Of a stretch of DNA of 64,000 nt, positions 1 through 9,015 are shown piece by piece; the stretch's first letter is position 1, and each line of letters opens with the position of its first letter. Source of the DNA: Stutzerimonas stutzeri (GTDB lineage: Bacteria; Pseudomonadota; Gammaproteobacteria; Pseudomonadales; Pseudomonadaceae); the NCBI GenBank assembly GCA_019056435.1, contig CP077641.1, forward strand, positions 1,922,001 to 1,986,000. The letters are read 5' to 3'. The position numbers were made by a program, and so were the translations under genes. A model generated the notes under the pieces. It was not told the DNA's origin and ran no database searches. It saw only the letters and a program-made list of their open reading frames with translations.

Positions 1-761
1 ACAACTACCGAGCTCGCGAGCATCACGGTGAGGCACTGCGAGTAGAAGGCTTGCTCGGTCACGGGCTGCAGGAACCGGTGAGCTTCTCGGTCAGCCGCGG
101 CGAAGTGCTGGGCTTTTTCGGCCTGGTCGGCGCCGGGCGTACCGAGCTGCTGCGCCTGCTGGCCGGGCTGGCGCCGCACAAGGCCGGTACGGTGCTGCTC
201 GATGGGCAGCCACTGAACCTGAAGTCGGCGCGTGATGCCATCGAGTCGGGAATCCTGCTTTGCCCGGAGGACCGCAAAAAAGAAGGCATCGTGCCGCTCG
301 CCAGTGTGGCGGAGAACATCAACATCGGCGCGCGCCGACGCAATGCTCGCATGGGCTGCCTGGTGCAGGGGCGCTGGGAACGTGAGAACGCCGACCGGCA
401 GATCCGTGCCTTGAACATCAAGACGCCATCGGCGGATCAGCAGATCGTATTTCTCTCCGGCGGCAACCAGCAGAAGGTGATTCTGGGGCGCTGGCTGTCG
501 ATGCCGATGAAAGTGCTGTTGCTCGACGAGCCCACGCGCGGCATCGACATCGGCGCCAAGGCCGAGATCTACCAGATCATCCATAACCTCGCGGCAAGCG
601 GTATCGCCGTGATCGTCGTCTCCAGTGACCTGATGGAGGTCATCGGTATCTCCGATCGCATCCTGGTGATGAGCGAGGGCGCGTTGACCGGTGAACTACC
701 CCGCGATGAGACCGATGAGTCCAGCCTGTTGCAACTGGCACTACCGCGCTCGCGCGGCTGA
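1..761 (+). CDS. araG: Sugar ABC transporter ATP-binding protein, AraG-type (5' truncated by window edge)
   Basis: ATPase subunit of a monosaccharide importer on the cytoplasmic face of the inner membrane. Only the C-terminal 252 codons are present, and the frame is open to the window edge. They cover the second nucleotide-binding domain: Walker A-like GLVGAGRTEL, signature LSGGNQQK, Walker B VLLLDEP, and the TRGIDIGAK motif typical of CUT2 sugar ATPases. The LCPEDRKKEG and LNIKTP segments resemble E. coli AraG closely. The permease gene follows after 21 bp, so the two are one operon. Because galactonate genes follow, the real substrate may be galactose as well as, or instead of, arabinose (inference). 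Confidence 0.9.
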   Translation, partial: NYRAREHHGEALRVEGLLGHGLQEPVSFSVSRGEVLGFFGLVGAGRTELLRLLAGLAPHKAGTVLLDGQPLNLKSARDAIESGILLCPEDRKKEGIVPLASVAENINIGARRRNARMGCLVQGRWERENADRQIRALNIKTPSADQQIVFLSGGNQQKVILGRWLSMPMKVLLLDEPTRGIDIGAKAEIYQIIHNLAASGIAVIVVSSDLMEVIGISDRILVMSEGALTGELPRDETDESSLLQLALPRSRG

Positions 762-782
762 ATAAAAATGATGAGGTGCTCT

Positions 783-1751
783 ATGTCTGCTCAACAAAAC
801 GCCCTGGCTGCGCCGCGACAGGGCTTGAATCTGCGCCGATTTCTCGATGACTGGGTGATGCTGCTGGCGGCGATCGGCATCTTCGCGCTGTCGGCGATCT
901 TCATCGACAACTTTCTCTCCCCGCTGAACATGCGTGGTCTTGGCCTGGCGATTTCCACCGTTGGTATCGCCGCCTGCACCATGCTGTTCTGCCTGGCATC
1001 CGGGCACTTCGATCTTTCGGTCGGCTCGGTGATCGCCTGCGCTGGTGTCGTGGCGGCCGTGGTGATGCGTGATACCGAAAGCGTCTTTCTCGGCGTATCG
1101 GCGGCATTGGCGATGGGCCTGGTGGTGGGGCTGATAAACGGCATCGTGATCGCCAAGCTGCGCATCAATGCGCTGATCGCGACGCTGGCAACCATGCAGA
1201 TCGTGCGCGGGCTGGCCTACATCTTCTCCAACGGCAAGGCCGTTGGGGTGATGCAGGAGGACTTCTTCCTGTTCGGCAATGGCAGCCTGTTCGGCGTGCC
1301 GGTGCCCATTCTGATCACCATTGTCTGCTTCGCCTTTTTCGGCTGGCTGCTCAACTACACCACCTATGGCCGCAACACCATGGCCATTGGCGGCAATCAG
1401 GAGGCGGCGCTGCTGGCCGGGGTCAATGTCGATCGCACCAAGATCATCATCTTTGCCGTGCATGGCCTCATCGGTGCGCTGGCCGGGGTGGTGCTGGCCT
1501 CTCGGATGACCTCGGGCCAGCCGATGATCGGGCAGGGGTTCGAACTGACCGTGATCTCAGCCTGCGTACTGGGTGGCGTATCGCTCAGTGGCGGCATCGG
1601 CATGATTCGCCACGTGATCGCGGGGGTGTTGATTCTGGCGATCATCGAGAACGCGATGAACCTGAAAAACATCGACACCTTCTACCAGTACGTCATCCGC
1701 GGCACGATCCTGCTGCTGGCGGTGATCATCGATCGGCTCAAGCAGCGCTGA
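783..1751 (+). CDS. araH: Sugar ABC transporter permease, AraH-type
   Basis: Inner-membrane permease of the same importer, 322 aa, with about eight to ten hydrophobic segments. It belongs to the AraH/RbsC/XylH (CUT2) family; the LASGHFDLSVGS and YGRNTMAIGGN segments are the usual conserved loops. The ATG at 783 is chosen because GAGG lies 6 nt upstream; an in-frame ATG at 768 lacks such a site. It is followed after 37 bp by dgoK, which suggests co-transcription of transport and catabolism. The substrate-binding protein is not in the window and is probably upstream. Confidence 0.9.
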   Translation: MSAQQNALAAPRQGLNLRRFLDDWVMLLAAIGIFALSAIFIDNFLSPLNMRGLGLAISTVGIAACTMLFCLASGHFDLSVGSVIACAGVVAAVVMRDTESVFLGVSAALAMGLVVGLINGIVIAKLRINALIATLATMQIVRGLAYIFSNGKAVGVMQEDFFLFGNGSLFGVPVPILITIVCFAFFGWLLNYTTYGRNTMAIGGNQEAALLAGVNVDRTKIIIFAVHGLIGALAGVVLASRMTSGQPMIGQGFELTVISACVLGGVSLSGGIGMIRHVIAGVLILAIIENAMNLKNIDTFYQYVIRGTILLLAVIIDRLKQR

Positions 1752-1758
1752 TCCCAAT

Positions 1759-1777
1759 CGCGCCGCTTGCCGGCGCG
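1759..1777 (+). repeat. GC-rich hairpin upstream of dgoK
   Basis: A 7-bp perfect stem (CGCGCCG, loop CTTGC, CGGCGCG) lies between araH and the dgoK GGAG ribosome site at 1780. There is no T-run, so it is not a classic terminator. It could modulate dgoK translation or stabilise the upstream mRNA. Confidence 0.4.
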
Positions 1778-1788
1778 CTGGAGACCCC

Positions 1789-2766
1789 GTGAAGACTCAG
1801 TTGATTGCGCTCGATTGGGGCACCAGTTCGCTGCGTGCCTATCGGCTCGGTGCGGCCGGTGAAACGCTGGAAGAGCGCAGCCTGCCGCTGGGCATCATGC
1901 AGCTCGACGGCAGCGAAGAGGGCTTCGAGCGCGCGCTCGATCAGGCGTGCGGCGACTGGCAACGGGCCAGTCCTGAAGCCCCGATGATCGGCTGCGGCAT
2001 GATCGGCAGCGCCCAGGGGTGGGGTGAGGCGCGCTATGTCGATGTGCCGCTCGGCGCCGAGGAGTTGGGCTCGTCGCTTCACGCGATCGAGCGCTCCTAT
2101 GGCATGCCGCTGTGGGTGGTGCCAGGCGTGATTCAACGCGGTGACCTGCCAGACGTGATGCGCGGTGAGGAAACTCAGGTGTTCGGCCTGCTCGACGGTG
2201 ACACCGATCATGGCGCGCCTTTGCTCATAGGCCTGCCGGGCAGCCACAGCAAGTGGGTCACGGCCGACGGCGGCAAGTTGACCCAGTTTCAGACCTTCAT
2301 GACCGGTGAGGTCTATCAGGCGCTGCTCGGTCACACGATCCTCGGTCGCACCGCGGTGGCTGGCGACTCATTCAATACCGCGGCTTTCGAGCGCGGGCTG
2401 CGGGTGGCAAGGAGCATCGAAGGGCAGGCGGGCCCGCTGGCGACCATCTTCAGCAGCCGAACGCTGGTGCTGACGGGCGAGCTCAGCGGAGAGGCCCAGG
2501 CCGATTACCTGTCAGGCCTGCTGATTGGGCACGAGCTGGCTGCCATGACCTGTGTGCATCAGCCGCCGCCGTCGCAATCCATTGTGCTCATTGGCAATTC
2601 CACGTTGTGTGCCCGCTATCTGTGGGCGCTGGAGTATTTCGGTTTCGAATCGCTGCGCTTTGCACCCGAGGCGACCGCTGCCGGGCTTTGGAAAATCGCA
2701 GCGGGTGCCGGCCTGGTGCCCGAGAACCCAGGAGAGACGTATGTTCGAAACCACGCTTGCCATTAA
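1789..2766 (+). CDS. dgoK: 2-dehydro-3-deoxygalactonokinase
   Basis: Phosphorylates 2-keto-3-deoxygalactonate to the 6-phosphate in the De Ley-Doudoroff pathway. It is 325 aa, slightly longer than the E. coli enzyme. The N-terminal ALDWGTSSLRAYRLG phosphate-binding loop and the GLPGSHSKWV segment are typical of the DgoK sugar-kinase family. The start is GTG at 1789 with GGAG at 1780. Its 3' end overlaps dgoA by 26 bp, which suggests translational coupling. Confidence 0.92.
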   Translation: MKTQLIALDWGTSSLRAYRLGAAGETLEERSLPLGIMQLDGSEEGFERALDQACGDWQRASPEAPMIGCGMIGSAQGWGEARYVDVPLGAEELGSSLHAIERSYGMPLWVVPGVIQRGDLPDVMRGEETQVFGLLDGDTDHGAPLLIGLPGSHSKWVTADGGKLTQFQTFMTGEVYQALLGHTILGRTAVAGDSFNTAAFERGLRVARSIEGQAGPLATIFSSRTLVLTGELSGEAQADYLSGLLIGHELAAMTCVHQPPPSQSIVLIGNSTLCARYLWALEYFGFESLRFAPEATAAGLWKIAAGAGLVPENPGETYVRNHACH

Positions 2767-3364
2767 CGGGCTCATCGCCATTCTGCGCGGCCTGCACCCT
2801 GACGAGGCTGAGGCGGTCGGAAGTGCGCTCTACGCCGCCGGCATGCGCATCATCGAAGTGCCGCTCAATTCTCCGCAACCGCTGCGCAGCATCGAGATCC
2901 TGCGCAAGACCTTGCCCGAGGACTGCCTGATCGGCGCCGGTACGGTGCTTTCAGCCGTGCAGGTGCAGGAGGTCAGAGACGCTGGCGGGCAGCTGATCGT
3001 CATGCCGCACTGCGATGAGGCAGTGTTGCACGCTGCCAAGAATGCAGGGCTCTATCTCACTCCGGGTGTCGCCACGCCCACCGAAGCCTTTGCTGCGCTC
3101 GCAGCTGGCGCTGACGCCCTCAAGTTGTTTCCCGCCGAGCAGGTGGGTGTCAGCGCCATCAAAGCCTGGCTGGCCGTACTGCCGACCGGCACCGCGCTGC
3201 TGCCGGTGGGCGGGATCACGCCGCAGAACATGGCGCCTTATCTACAGGCCGGGGCGGCCGGTTTCGGCCTTGGCTCAGCACTCTATTCGCCGGGGTTGCC
3301 TGCTGACGAAGTCGGCCGCCGGGCGCATGCCTTCATCCAGGCCCGCCAAGCGGCGATGGACTGA
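2741..3364 (+). CDS. dgoA: 2-dehydro-3-deoxy-6-phosphogalactonate aldolase
   Basis: Class I KDPG/KDPGal aldolase, 207 aa, splitting KDPGal into pyruvate and glyceraldehyde 3-phosphate. Visible family features are the N-terminal IAILRG and IIEVPLNS segments, LIGAGTVLS, and the DALKLFPAE motif carrying the Schiff-base lysine. ATG 2741 is chosen because GGAGA lies just upstream and the protein then begins at the normal family position. A longer open frame reaching 2552 runs through dgoK and is not used. It sits between dgoK and dgoD. Confidence 0.92.
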   Translation: MFETTLAINGLIAILRGLHPDEAEAVGSALYAAGMRIIEVPLNSPQPLRSIEILRKTLPEDCLIGAGTVLSAVQVQEVRDAGGQLIVMPHCDEAVLHAAKNAGLYLTPGVATPTEAFAALAAGADALKLFPAEQVGVSAIKAWLAVLPTGTALLPVGGITPQNMAPYLQAGAAGFGLGSALYSPGLPADEVGRRAHAFIQARQAAMD

Positions 3365-3388
3365 TCACTTTCTGCGAGAGACCTTGCG

Positions 3389-4536
3389 ATGAAAATTACC
3401 CGCCTGACCACACTGGTGGTGCCGCCGCGCTGGCTGTTCCTCAAGATCGAAACCGATGAAGGCATCACCGGCTGGGGCGAGCCGGTTGTCGAAGGCCGTG
3501 CCCACAGCGTCGCCGCGGTGGTCGAGGAACTGGCCGATTATCTGGTGGGGCGCGACCCGCGCAACGTCGAAGACCTCTGGACGGTGATGTATCGCGGCGG
3601 CTTCTACCGCGGCGGACCCTGCACATGAGTGCCATCGCTGGCATCGATCAGGCACTGTGGGACATCAAGGGCAAGGCGTTGGGTGTCTCGGTCAGCGAGT
3701 TGCTTGGCGGTCGTGTTCGCGAGCGCATCCGCGTGTACTCCTGGATTGGCGGTGATCGCCCGGCGGATACCGCCAACGCTGCCCGCGCTGCGGTGGCGCG
3801 TGGCTTCAGCGCAGTGAAGATGAACGCCAGCGAGGAGCTGCAGTTCGTCGACAGCCACGCCAAGGTCGATGCAGTGTTGGCGAACATGGCTGCCGTACGC
3901 GACGCGGTGGGCAGAAATATCGGCATCGGCGTGGATTTTCACGGCCGGGTGCACAAGCCCATGGCAAAAATCCTGATCAAGGAACTCGAGCAGTATCGGC
4001 CGATGTTCATCGAGGAACCCGTGCTCAGCGAAAACTACGAGGCGCTCAAGGAGCTGGCGCCGCTGTCCTGCGCACCCATCGCGCTGGGAGAGCGGTTGTA
4101 CTCGCGCTGGGATTTCAAACGCATCCTCGCCGAGGGTTACGTCGACATCATCCAGCCTGACACCTCTCATGCCGGCGGCATCACCGAAACGCGCAAGATC
4201 GCCAGCATGGCCGAGGCCTACGACGTCGCGCTGGCGCTGCATTGCCCGCTCGGACCGATTGCCCTGGCGGCGTGCCTGCAACTGGACGGCGTCTGCTACA
4301 ACGCCTTCATTCAGGAACAGAGCCTGGGCATCCATTACAACCAGGGCAACGATCTGCTCGACTACATCAGCAATCGCGAGGTGTTCAAATACGAAGATGG
4401 CTTCGTCGCGATTCCGAACGGGCCGGGGTTGGGCATCGAGATCAATGAGGAATACGTGCTGGAGCAGGCGCGTATCGGCCATCGCTGGCGCAACCCGATC
4501 TGGCGTCACGCCGATGGCAGTGTGGCCGAATGGTGA
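3389..4536 (+). CDS. dgoD: D-galactonate dehydratase, frameshifted as sequenced
   Basis: Enolase-superfamily enzyme converting D-galactonate to 2-keto-3-deoxygalactonate. Codons from 3389 encode the N-terminus and run into a stop after GGFYRGGP. The remainder, from MSAIAGIDQ to SVAEW, continues in the next frame from 3625. Adding one C to the CCC at 3617-3619 joins the frames into 382 aa, the E. coli DgoD length. Conserved features include DFHGRV, FIEEPVL, HAGGIT and the C-terminal WRNPIWRH. Third gene of the galactonate set, convergent with galM. The break looks like a homopolymer read error rather than decay. Confidence 0.88.
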
Positions 4537-4578
4537 GCCAGCAGTGGTTGGGTTGACGGATCCCACCGATCGGCGATA

Positions 4579-4600
4579 AGAAGGCCTTGCGGGGCCTTCT
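4579..4600. terminator. Hairpin between convergent dgoD and galM
   Basis: Perfect 8-bp stem AGAAGGCC / GGCCTTCT with a 6-nt loop, placed between the 3' ends of two convergent genes. The T-run is poor on either strand, so termination strength is uncertain. Confidence 0.5.
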
Positions 4601-4603
4601 GCA

Positions 4604-5752
4604 TCAGGGCTTGGGAAACTTGTAGATGGTGGTCTGGGTGTAGGTCTCGCCCGGGTCGAGGCGAGTGCTCGGGAAGTCCGGCTGATTGGGCGAGTCCGGG
4701 TAGTGCTGCGTTTCGAGGGTGAAGGCACTCCAGTGCGGATATGACTTGCCGCCTTTGCCCTTGATGCTGCCGTCGAGGAAATTACCGGTATAAAGCTGCA
4801 CACCGGGCTCGGTGGTGTACATCAACAGCCGCCGTCCGGACTCCGGATCGTACACTTCGGTAGCCAGCTTGCTGAGGTCGCCTTCGGTATCCAGCACCCA
4901 GTTGAAATCGAAACCGCCGGCCTTGGCCTCGGCGAACTTCAATTGCTCGTGATCATCCTTTATGTGCTCGCCAAAGCGGGTCGGCTGGAGGAAATCCATC
5001 GGTGTGCCCTTCACCTCGGCCAGCTCGCCGGTGGGGATGAGCTTCTCGGTGACCGGTGTATAACGTGAGGCATGCAGCGTCGCGACCTGATCCAGCACGC
5101 TCGGGCTGCCGGCGCCGGCGAGGTTGAAGTAGCTGTGGTTGGTCAGGTTGAGTACGGTGGGTTTGTCGGTGGTGGCGCGGTACTGAATGCGCAGCTCGTT
5201 TTCTTCGTTGAGGCTGTAGGTCACATGGGTGGTCATGGTGCCTGGAAAGCCCATCTCGCCATCGGGCGACACGTAGCTCAGCTCGACACCGACCCAGCCG
5301 TCCTCATCGGCGGGCTTGGCCTTCCAGACCCGTTTGTCGAAGCCCTCCGGCCCGCCATGCAGGGCGTTGCTGCCGTCGTTCTGTGGGATTTGGTAGGTCT
5401 TGCCGTCGACTTCGAAGCGGCCATCGGCAATGCGGTTGCCAAAGCGCCCGATAGTCGCGCCGAAGTAAACGTTGCCGTTCTTGATGTAGCCATCGACATC
5501 ATCGAAGCCGAGCACGATGTCCTCGGTCTTGCCGTTCTTGTCCGGTATCAGCAATGACTGCAGCACGCCGCCGTAGGTGATCACCACCGCTTCGACCCCT
5601 TGGCTGTTTTTCAGGGTGTATTTCTCGATGGGCGTGCCGTCCGGCATCTTGCCGAAGCTGCCGTGCTGGTTGGACAGACCTGCCGCTTGGGCGCCGAATG
5701 TGCTGATCATGAGAGACAGGGCAATTCCGTTGAGTAGCAATCTGGGTTGCAT
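4604..5752 (-). CDS. galM: Aldose 1-epimerase (mutarotase) with signal peptide
   Basis: Interconverts alpha and beta anomers of aldohexoses such as galactose. It is 382 aa. The first ~28 residues form a Sec-type signal peptide ending near AQAAG, so the enzyme is probably periplasmic. GalM features include NRIADGRF, ALHGGPEGFDKRVW with a catalytic-type His, NLTNHSYFNLAG, and a C-terminal VQLYTGNFLDG. The start at 5752 is preferred over 5767 because AGGTGA lies 7 nt upstream. Its position beside dgoKAD and a sugar importer suggests it conditions incoming galactose before import or oxidation (inference). Confidence 0.9.
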   Translation of the reverse strand: MQPRLLLNGIALSLMISTFGAQAAGLSNQHGSFGKMPDGTPIEKYTLKNSQGVEAVVITYGGVLQSLLIPDKNGKTEDIVLGFDDVDGYIKNGNVYFGATIGRFGNRIADGRFEVDGKTYQIPQNDGSNALHGGPEGFDKRVWKAKPADEDGWVGVELSYVSPDGEMGFPGTMTTHVTYSLNEENELRIQYRATTDKPTVLNLTNHSYFNLAGAGSPSVLDQVATLHASRYTPVTEKLIPTGELAEVKGTPMDFLQPTRFGEHIKDDHEQLKFAEAKAGGFDFNWVLDTEGDLSKLATEVYDPESGRRLLMYTTEPGVQLYTGNFLDGSIKGKGGKSYPHWSAFTLETQHYPDSPNQPDFPSTRLDPGETYTQTTIYKFPKP

Positions 5753-5920
5753 GGCTTCACCTGACATTGTTGTTGTTTTTTGCGTGGTGCACGGCGCCAG
5801 GTCGCTGTAGCACCGTTGCGCCGGCTAAAGCCTAGACAGCCGAGCCATTCCGTCCCAATACGAATTACGACGCCTGATATATCCAAACCGATATCTCTCT
5901 TAAGCCCTGAAATGGCCTGA

Positions 5921-6994
5921 TCAGGTGCGCTGGCGGGCTTCATGTTGCGCCAGTGCCCACTCGACGTGTTCGCGCACCAGTTCAGATGGGTCCTCGCGGC
6001 GAGCCTGCAGCGCTTCAAGCACGGGAATGCTCGAGGGTGCGTTGCCCAGCCCGACGGCCAGGTTGCGCAACCAGTTCTGATAACCCGTCCGCCGCAGCGG
6101 CGAGCCTTCGGTACGGCTGAGAAACTCCGCTTCGGTCCAGCGAAACAGCGCCGCCAGTTCGGCATTGTCGAGGCTGTGGCGGGGCTGGAAGTCGGTCTGC
6201 TCGGTGGGGCGAGCGAAGCGGTTCCAGGGGCAGACGATCTGGCAGTCGTCGCAGCCAAACACCCGGTTGCCGATCTTCGAGCGGAGCTCGACGGGGATCG
6301 GGCCTTTCAGCTCGATCGTGAGGTAGGAAATGCAGCGCCGCGCGTCCAGCAGCCGTTCACCGACGAAGGCCTCGGTGGGGCAGATGTCCAGGCAAGCGTG
6401 GCAGCTGCCGCAGTGGTCGCGCGCACTGGGCTCGTCGATCGGCAGCGCGATGTCGACGAAGAGTTCGCCGAGAAAGAACCAGCTGCCAGCCTTGCGGTTG
6501 AGCACCAGGGTATTCTTGCCGATCCAGCCGAGACCGGCCTGCTGCGCCACGGCCTTTTCCAGCACGGGCGCGCTGTCGACGAAGGCTCGGTAGCCGAACG
6601 GACCAATCACCTGCTGGATGCGCTCGGCCAGTTGTTGCAGGCGCTTGCGGATCAGCTTGTGGTAATCGCGGCCCAGGGCATAGCGCGACACATAGGCTTT
6701 TTCCGGGTCGGCCAGCTGCTGGCTCATGCGGGTGTCGCCCGGCAGGTAGTCCATGCGCAACGAGATGACCCGCAGCGTGCCGGGCACCAGTTCGGCCGGC
6801 CGCGAGCGCTTGCTGCCGTGGGCGGCCATGTAGTCCATCTCGCCCTGGTAGCCCGCCGCGAGCCAGGCCTCGAGATGCGCCTCGTGCTCGCCGAGGTCGA
6901 CGCCGGTGATCCCCACCTGCTGGAAGCCGAGCTCGCGGCCCCACTCCTTGATGGAGTTGGCGAGGGCGACGGGGTCGAGAGCGGAGCTGGACAT
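5921..6994 (-). CDS. queG: Epoxyqueuosine reductase
   Basis: Catalyses the last step of queuosine synthesis, reducing epoxyqueuosine to queuosine in tRNA, using cobalamin and two [4Fe-4S] clusters. It is 357 aa. Cluster-binding segments CGSCHACLDICP and FGCDDCQIVCPW are visible, with a HEAT-like tail (NWLRNLAVGLGN, VREHVEWAL). The start is ATG at 6994 (MSSSALDPVALA); the frame is open back to 7255, but that region crosses the divergent promoter. It is divergent from nnr, the usual Pseudomonas arrangement. Confidence 0.93.
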   Translation of the reverse strand: MSSSALDPVALANSIKEWGRELGFQQVGITGVDLGEHEAHLEAWLAAGYQGEMDYMAAHGSKRSRPAELVPGTLRVISLRMDYLPGDTRMSQQLADPEKAYVSRYALGRDYHKLIRKRLQQLAERIQQVIGPFGYRAFVDSAPVLEKAVAQQAGLGWIGKNTLVLNRKAGSWFFLGELFVDIALPIDEPSARDHCGSCHACLDICPTEAFVGERLLDARRCISYLTIELKGPIPVELRSKIGNRVFGCDDCQIVCPWNRFARPTEQTDFQPRHSLDNAELAALFRWTEAEFLSRTEGSPLRRTGYQNWLRNLAVGLGNAPSSIPVLEALQARREDPSELVREHVEWALAQHEARQRT

Positions 6995-7025
6995 CGGAGA
7001 CTGCGGCGGGAAGTGAGCGGGTGCG

Positions 7026-7031
7026 TATAAT
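7026..7031 (+). promoter_or_regulatory. Candidate -10 element (TATAAT) upstream of nnr
   Basis: A perfect TATAAT lies 37 bp before the preferred nnr start in the 73-bp queG/nnr divergent gap. No good -35 is seen 16-18 bp upstream, so this is only a candidate. Confidence 0.4.
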
Positions 7032-7067
7032 TCTGCCAGACATTCCGCCGCGATGATCCCTGCACCG

Positions 7068-8558
7068 ATGACCGACTCCCTGCCCGTCGCCCTGTACAAC
7101 GCCGCCCAGGTGCGCGAACTCGATGCGCGCCTGATTGCCGCCGGCACGCCCGGTTTCGAACTGATGCAGCGTGCCGCCCATGCCGCGTGGCGCGCGCTGC
7201 GCCGGCGCTGGCCTGACGAGGAATCCATCACCGTGCTTGCGGGGCGCGGCAACAATGCCGGAGATGGCTATCTGATCGCCGCGTTGGCCCGACGTGCCGG
7301 TCGTCAGGTCAAGGTCGTTGCCGTCGGCGACGCTCAGCAGTTGCAGGGCGACGCGGCGCTGGCGCGGGATGCGGCACGCGAGGCGGGCGTCGACATATGC
7401 CCCTGGGCGGACGACGTTACGCTGGAAGGCGTGTTGGTCGACGCGCTGCTGGGCACCGGCCTTTCAGGCGAGGTGCGCGATCCCTACGCGGGTGCGATCG
7501 AGCGAATCAACGCCAGCGGCCGGCCCGTGCTGGCGGTGGATCTGCCGTCGGGGCTGTGCGCGGACACCGGCAGGGCGCTCGGTGTCGCCGTTCGCGCGGA
7601 TCTCACGGTAACCTTCATCGGTCTCAAGCTTGGCCTGTTCACCGCGCAAGCGCCGGACCTCGTCGGTGAGCTCGTGTTCGATGACCTTCAGGCCGACGAG
7701 ACGCAGCTTGCCAGGCTGCAGGCGGCCGCGACACGCCTTTGTCCCGCTAGCCTTCCGAGGTTGGGACCCCGCCCGATGACGGCGCACAAGGGCAGTTTCG
7801 GCCAGGTACTGGTGATCGGCGGTGACCTCGGCACCGGCGGCGCCGCGCTGCTCAGCGCCGAGGCGGCGCTGCGCTGCGGTGCCGGTATGGTGAGCCTGGC
7901 GACCCGGCCGGAGCACGTTACCGCGGCGCTGGTGCGGCGGCCGGAAATCATGTGCAGCGGTGTCGAGTCCACCTACAGCCTGACGGCCCTGCTGGCGCGT
8001 GCTGATGTGCTGGTCGTGGGCCCCGGATTGGGGCAGGCGTCCTGGGGACGCAGCCTGCTTTCGTTGGCACCGGGTTTCGGCAAGCCTCAAGTGTGGGACG
8101 CCGATGCGTTGAATCTGCTGGCGACCGGCGCGGTCGAGGTGCCGCCCGACTGTCTGTTGACCCCGCATCCAGGCGAGGCTGCTCGCTTGCTGCAGTGCGA
8201 TGTCGCCGAGATTCAGGCCGATCGGCCCGGTGCCGCGCGGGCCTTGGCCGAGCGTTATCGTTGCGCCGTAATCCTCAAGGGCGCTGGCACGCTGATCGCT
8301 GCGCCGGATGGTCGGCTCGCGTTGTGTGATCGCGGCCATCCGGCGATGGCCAGTGCTGGACTTGGCGACGTGCTGGCTGGGGTGGCTGCGGCCTTCCTCG
8401 CCCAGGGTCTGGCCCCCTACGAGGCGGGTTGTCTGGCCGTCTGGCTGCATGCCGCTGCCGGCGAGAGCCATGGCCGCGAAGGGCGAGGGATCGCTGCAGC
8501 CGACCTGATCACCACCATTCGCCATCTTCTTGAGGAGCAATCGCCATGCAGGATGTGA
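7068..8558 (+). CDS. nnr: Bifunctional NAD(P)H-hydrate epimerase / ADP-dependent dehydratase
   Basis: Metabolite-repair enzyme restoring damaged NAD(P)HX. It is 496 aa from ATG 7068; an in-frame ATG at 7053 would add five residues. The N-terminal YjeF_N epimerase domain (residues ~10-215) has [10 protein letters not shown] and VDLPSGL. The C-terminal carbohydrate-kinase-like dehydratase domain (~230-495) has [29 protein letters not shown] and ASAGLGDVL. It overlaps tsaE by 13 bp and heads the operon running on through amiB and mutL. Confidence 0.93.
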   Translation: MTDSLPVALYNAAQVRELDARLIAAGTPGFELMQRAAHAAWRALRRRWPDEESITVLAGRGNNAGDGYLIAALARRAGRQVKVVAVGDAQQLQGDAALARDAAREAGVDICPWADDVTLEGVLVDALLGTGLSGEVRDPYAGAIERINASGRPVLAVDLPSGLCADTGRALGVAVRADLTVTFIGLKLGLFTAQAPDLVGELVFDDLQADETQLARLQAAATRLCPASLPRLGPRPMTAHKGSFGQVLVIGGDLGTGGAALLSAEAALRCGAGMVSLATRPEHVTAALVRRPEIMCSGVESTYSLTALLARADVLVVGPGLGQASWGRSLLSLAPGFGKPQVWDADALNLLATGAVEVPPDCLLTPHPGEAARLLQCDVAEIQADRPGAARALAERYRCAVILKGAGTLIAAPDGRLALCDRGHPAMASAGLGDVLAGVAAAFLAQGLAPYEAGCLAVWLHAAAGESHGREGRGIAAADLITTIRHLLEEQSPCRM

Positions 8559-9015
8559 TCCTGTACGCCGCTGACGAACAGGCCATGTTGGCGCTCGGGG
8601 CGCGAATCGCCAGCGCGACCGCTGGGCGCGGCGTGATCTACCTGCATGGTGATCTGGGCGCGGGAAAGACCACCCTCTCACGCGGCCTGATCCAGGGGTT
8701 CGGCCACGACGGAAAGGTGAAGAGCCCGACCTTCACTCTGGTCGAGCCCTACGAGCTGGCCGATGCTCGCATCTTTCATTTCGACCTGTATCGGCTGGCC
8801 GATCCGGAGGAGTTGGAGTTCCTCGGCATCCGGGATTATTTCGAGGGTGATGCGCTCTGCCTGGTGGAATGGCCGGAGCGCGGGGCAGGCATTTTGCCAA
8901 AGGCGGACCTGGACATTACCATTACGCCGCAAGGACCGGCCGCAGGCTGCACCTGACGCCGCGGGGCGAGCGGGGTAACGGCTGGTGTTCCATCCTGACC
9001 GACGGCAATCAATGA
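8546..9015 (+). CDS. tsaE: tRNA threonylcarbamoyladenosine biosynthesis ATPase TsaE, frameshifted as sequenced
   Basis: P-loop ATPase required for the t6A37 modification of tRNAs. The Walker [15 protein letters not shown] and the [11 protein letters not shown] and LVEWPERG segments are clear. As sequenced the frame stops at 8956. Adding one G to the GG at 8938-8939 lets it continue through [10 protein letters not shown] and WCSIL to TGA 9013-9015, giving 156 aa, the normal length. The restored stop then overlaps the amiB ATG at 9012 as ATGA, as at other junctions in this operon. The gene is usually essential, so a sequencing error is likely. Confidence 0.88.

Noticed and set aside
2552..2740. 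N-terminal extension of dgoA
   Set aside because: It lies inside dgoK in another frame; the aldolase starts at its normal residue at 2741 with its own ribosome site.
3617..3628. Programmed frameshift in dgoD
   Set aside because: No conserved slippery heptamer or known programmed shift in this family, and the same kind of break occurs in many unrelated genes here.
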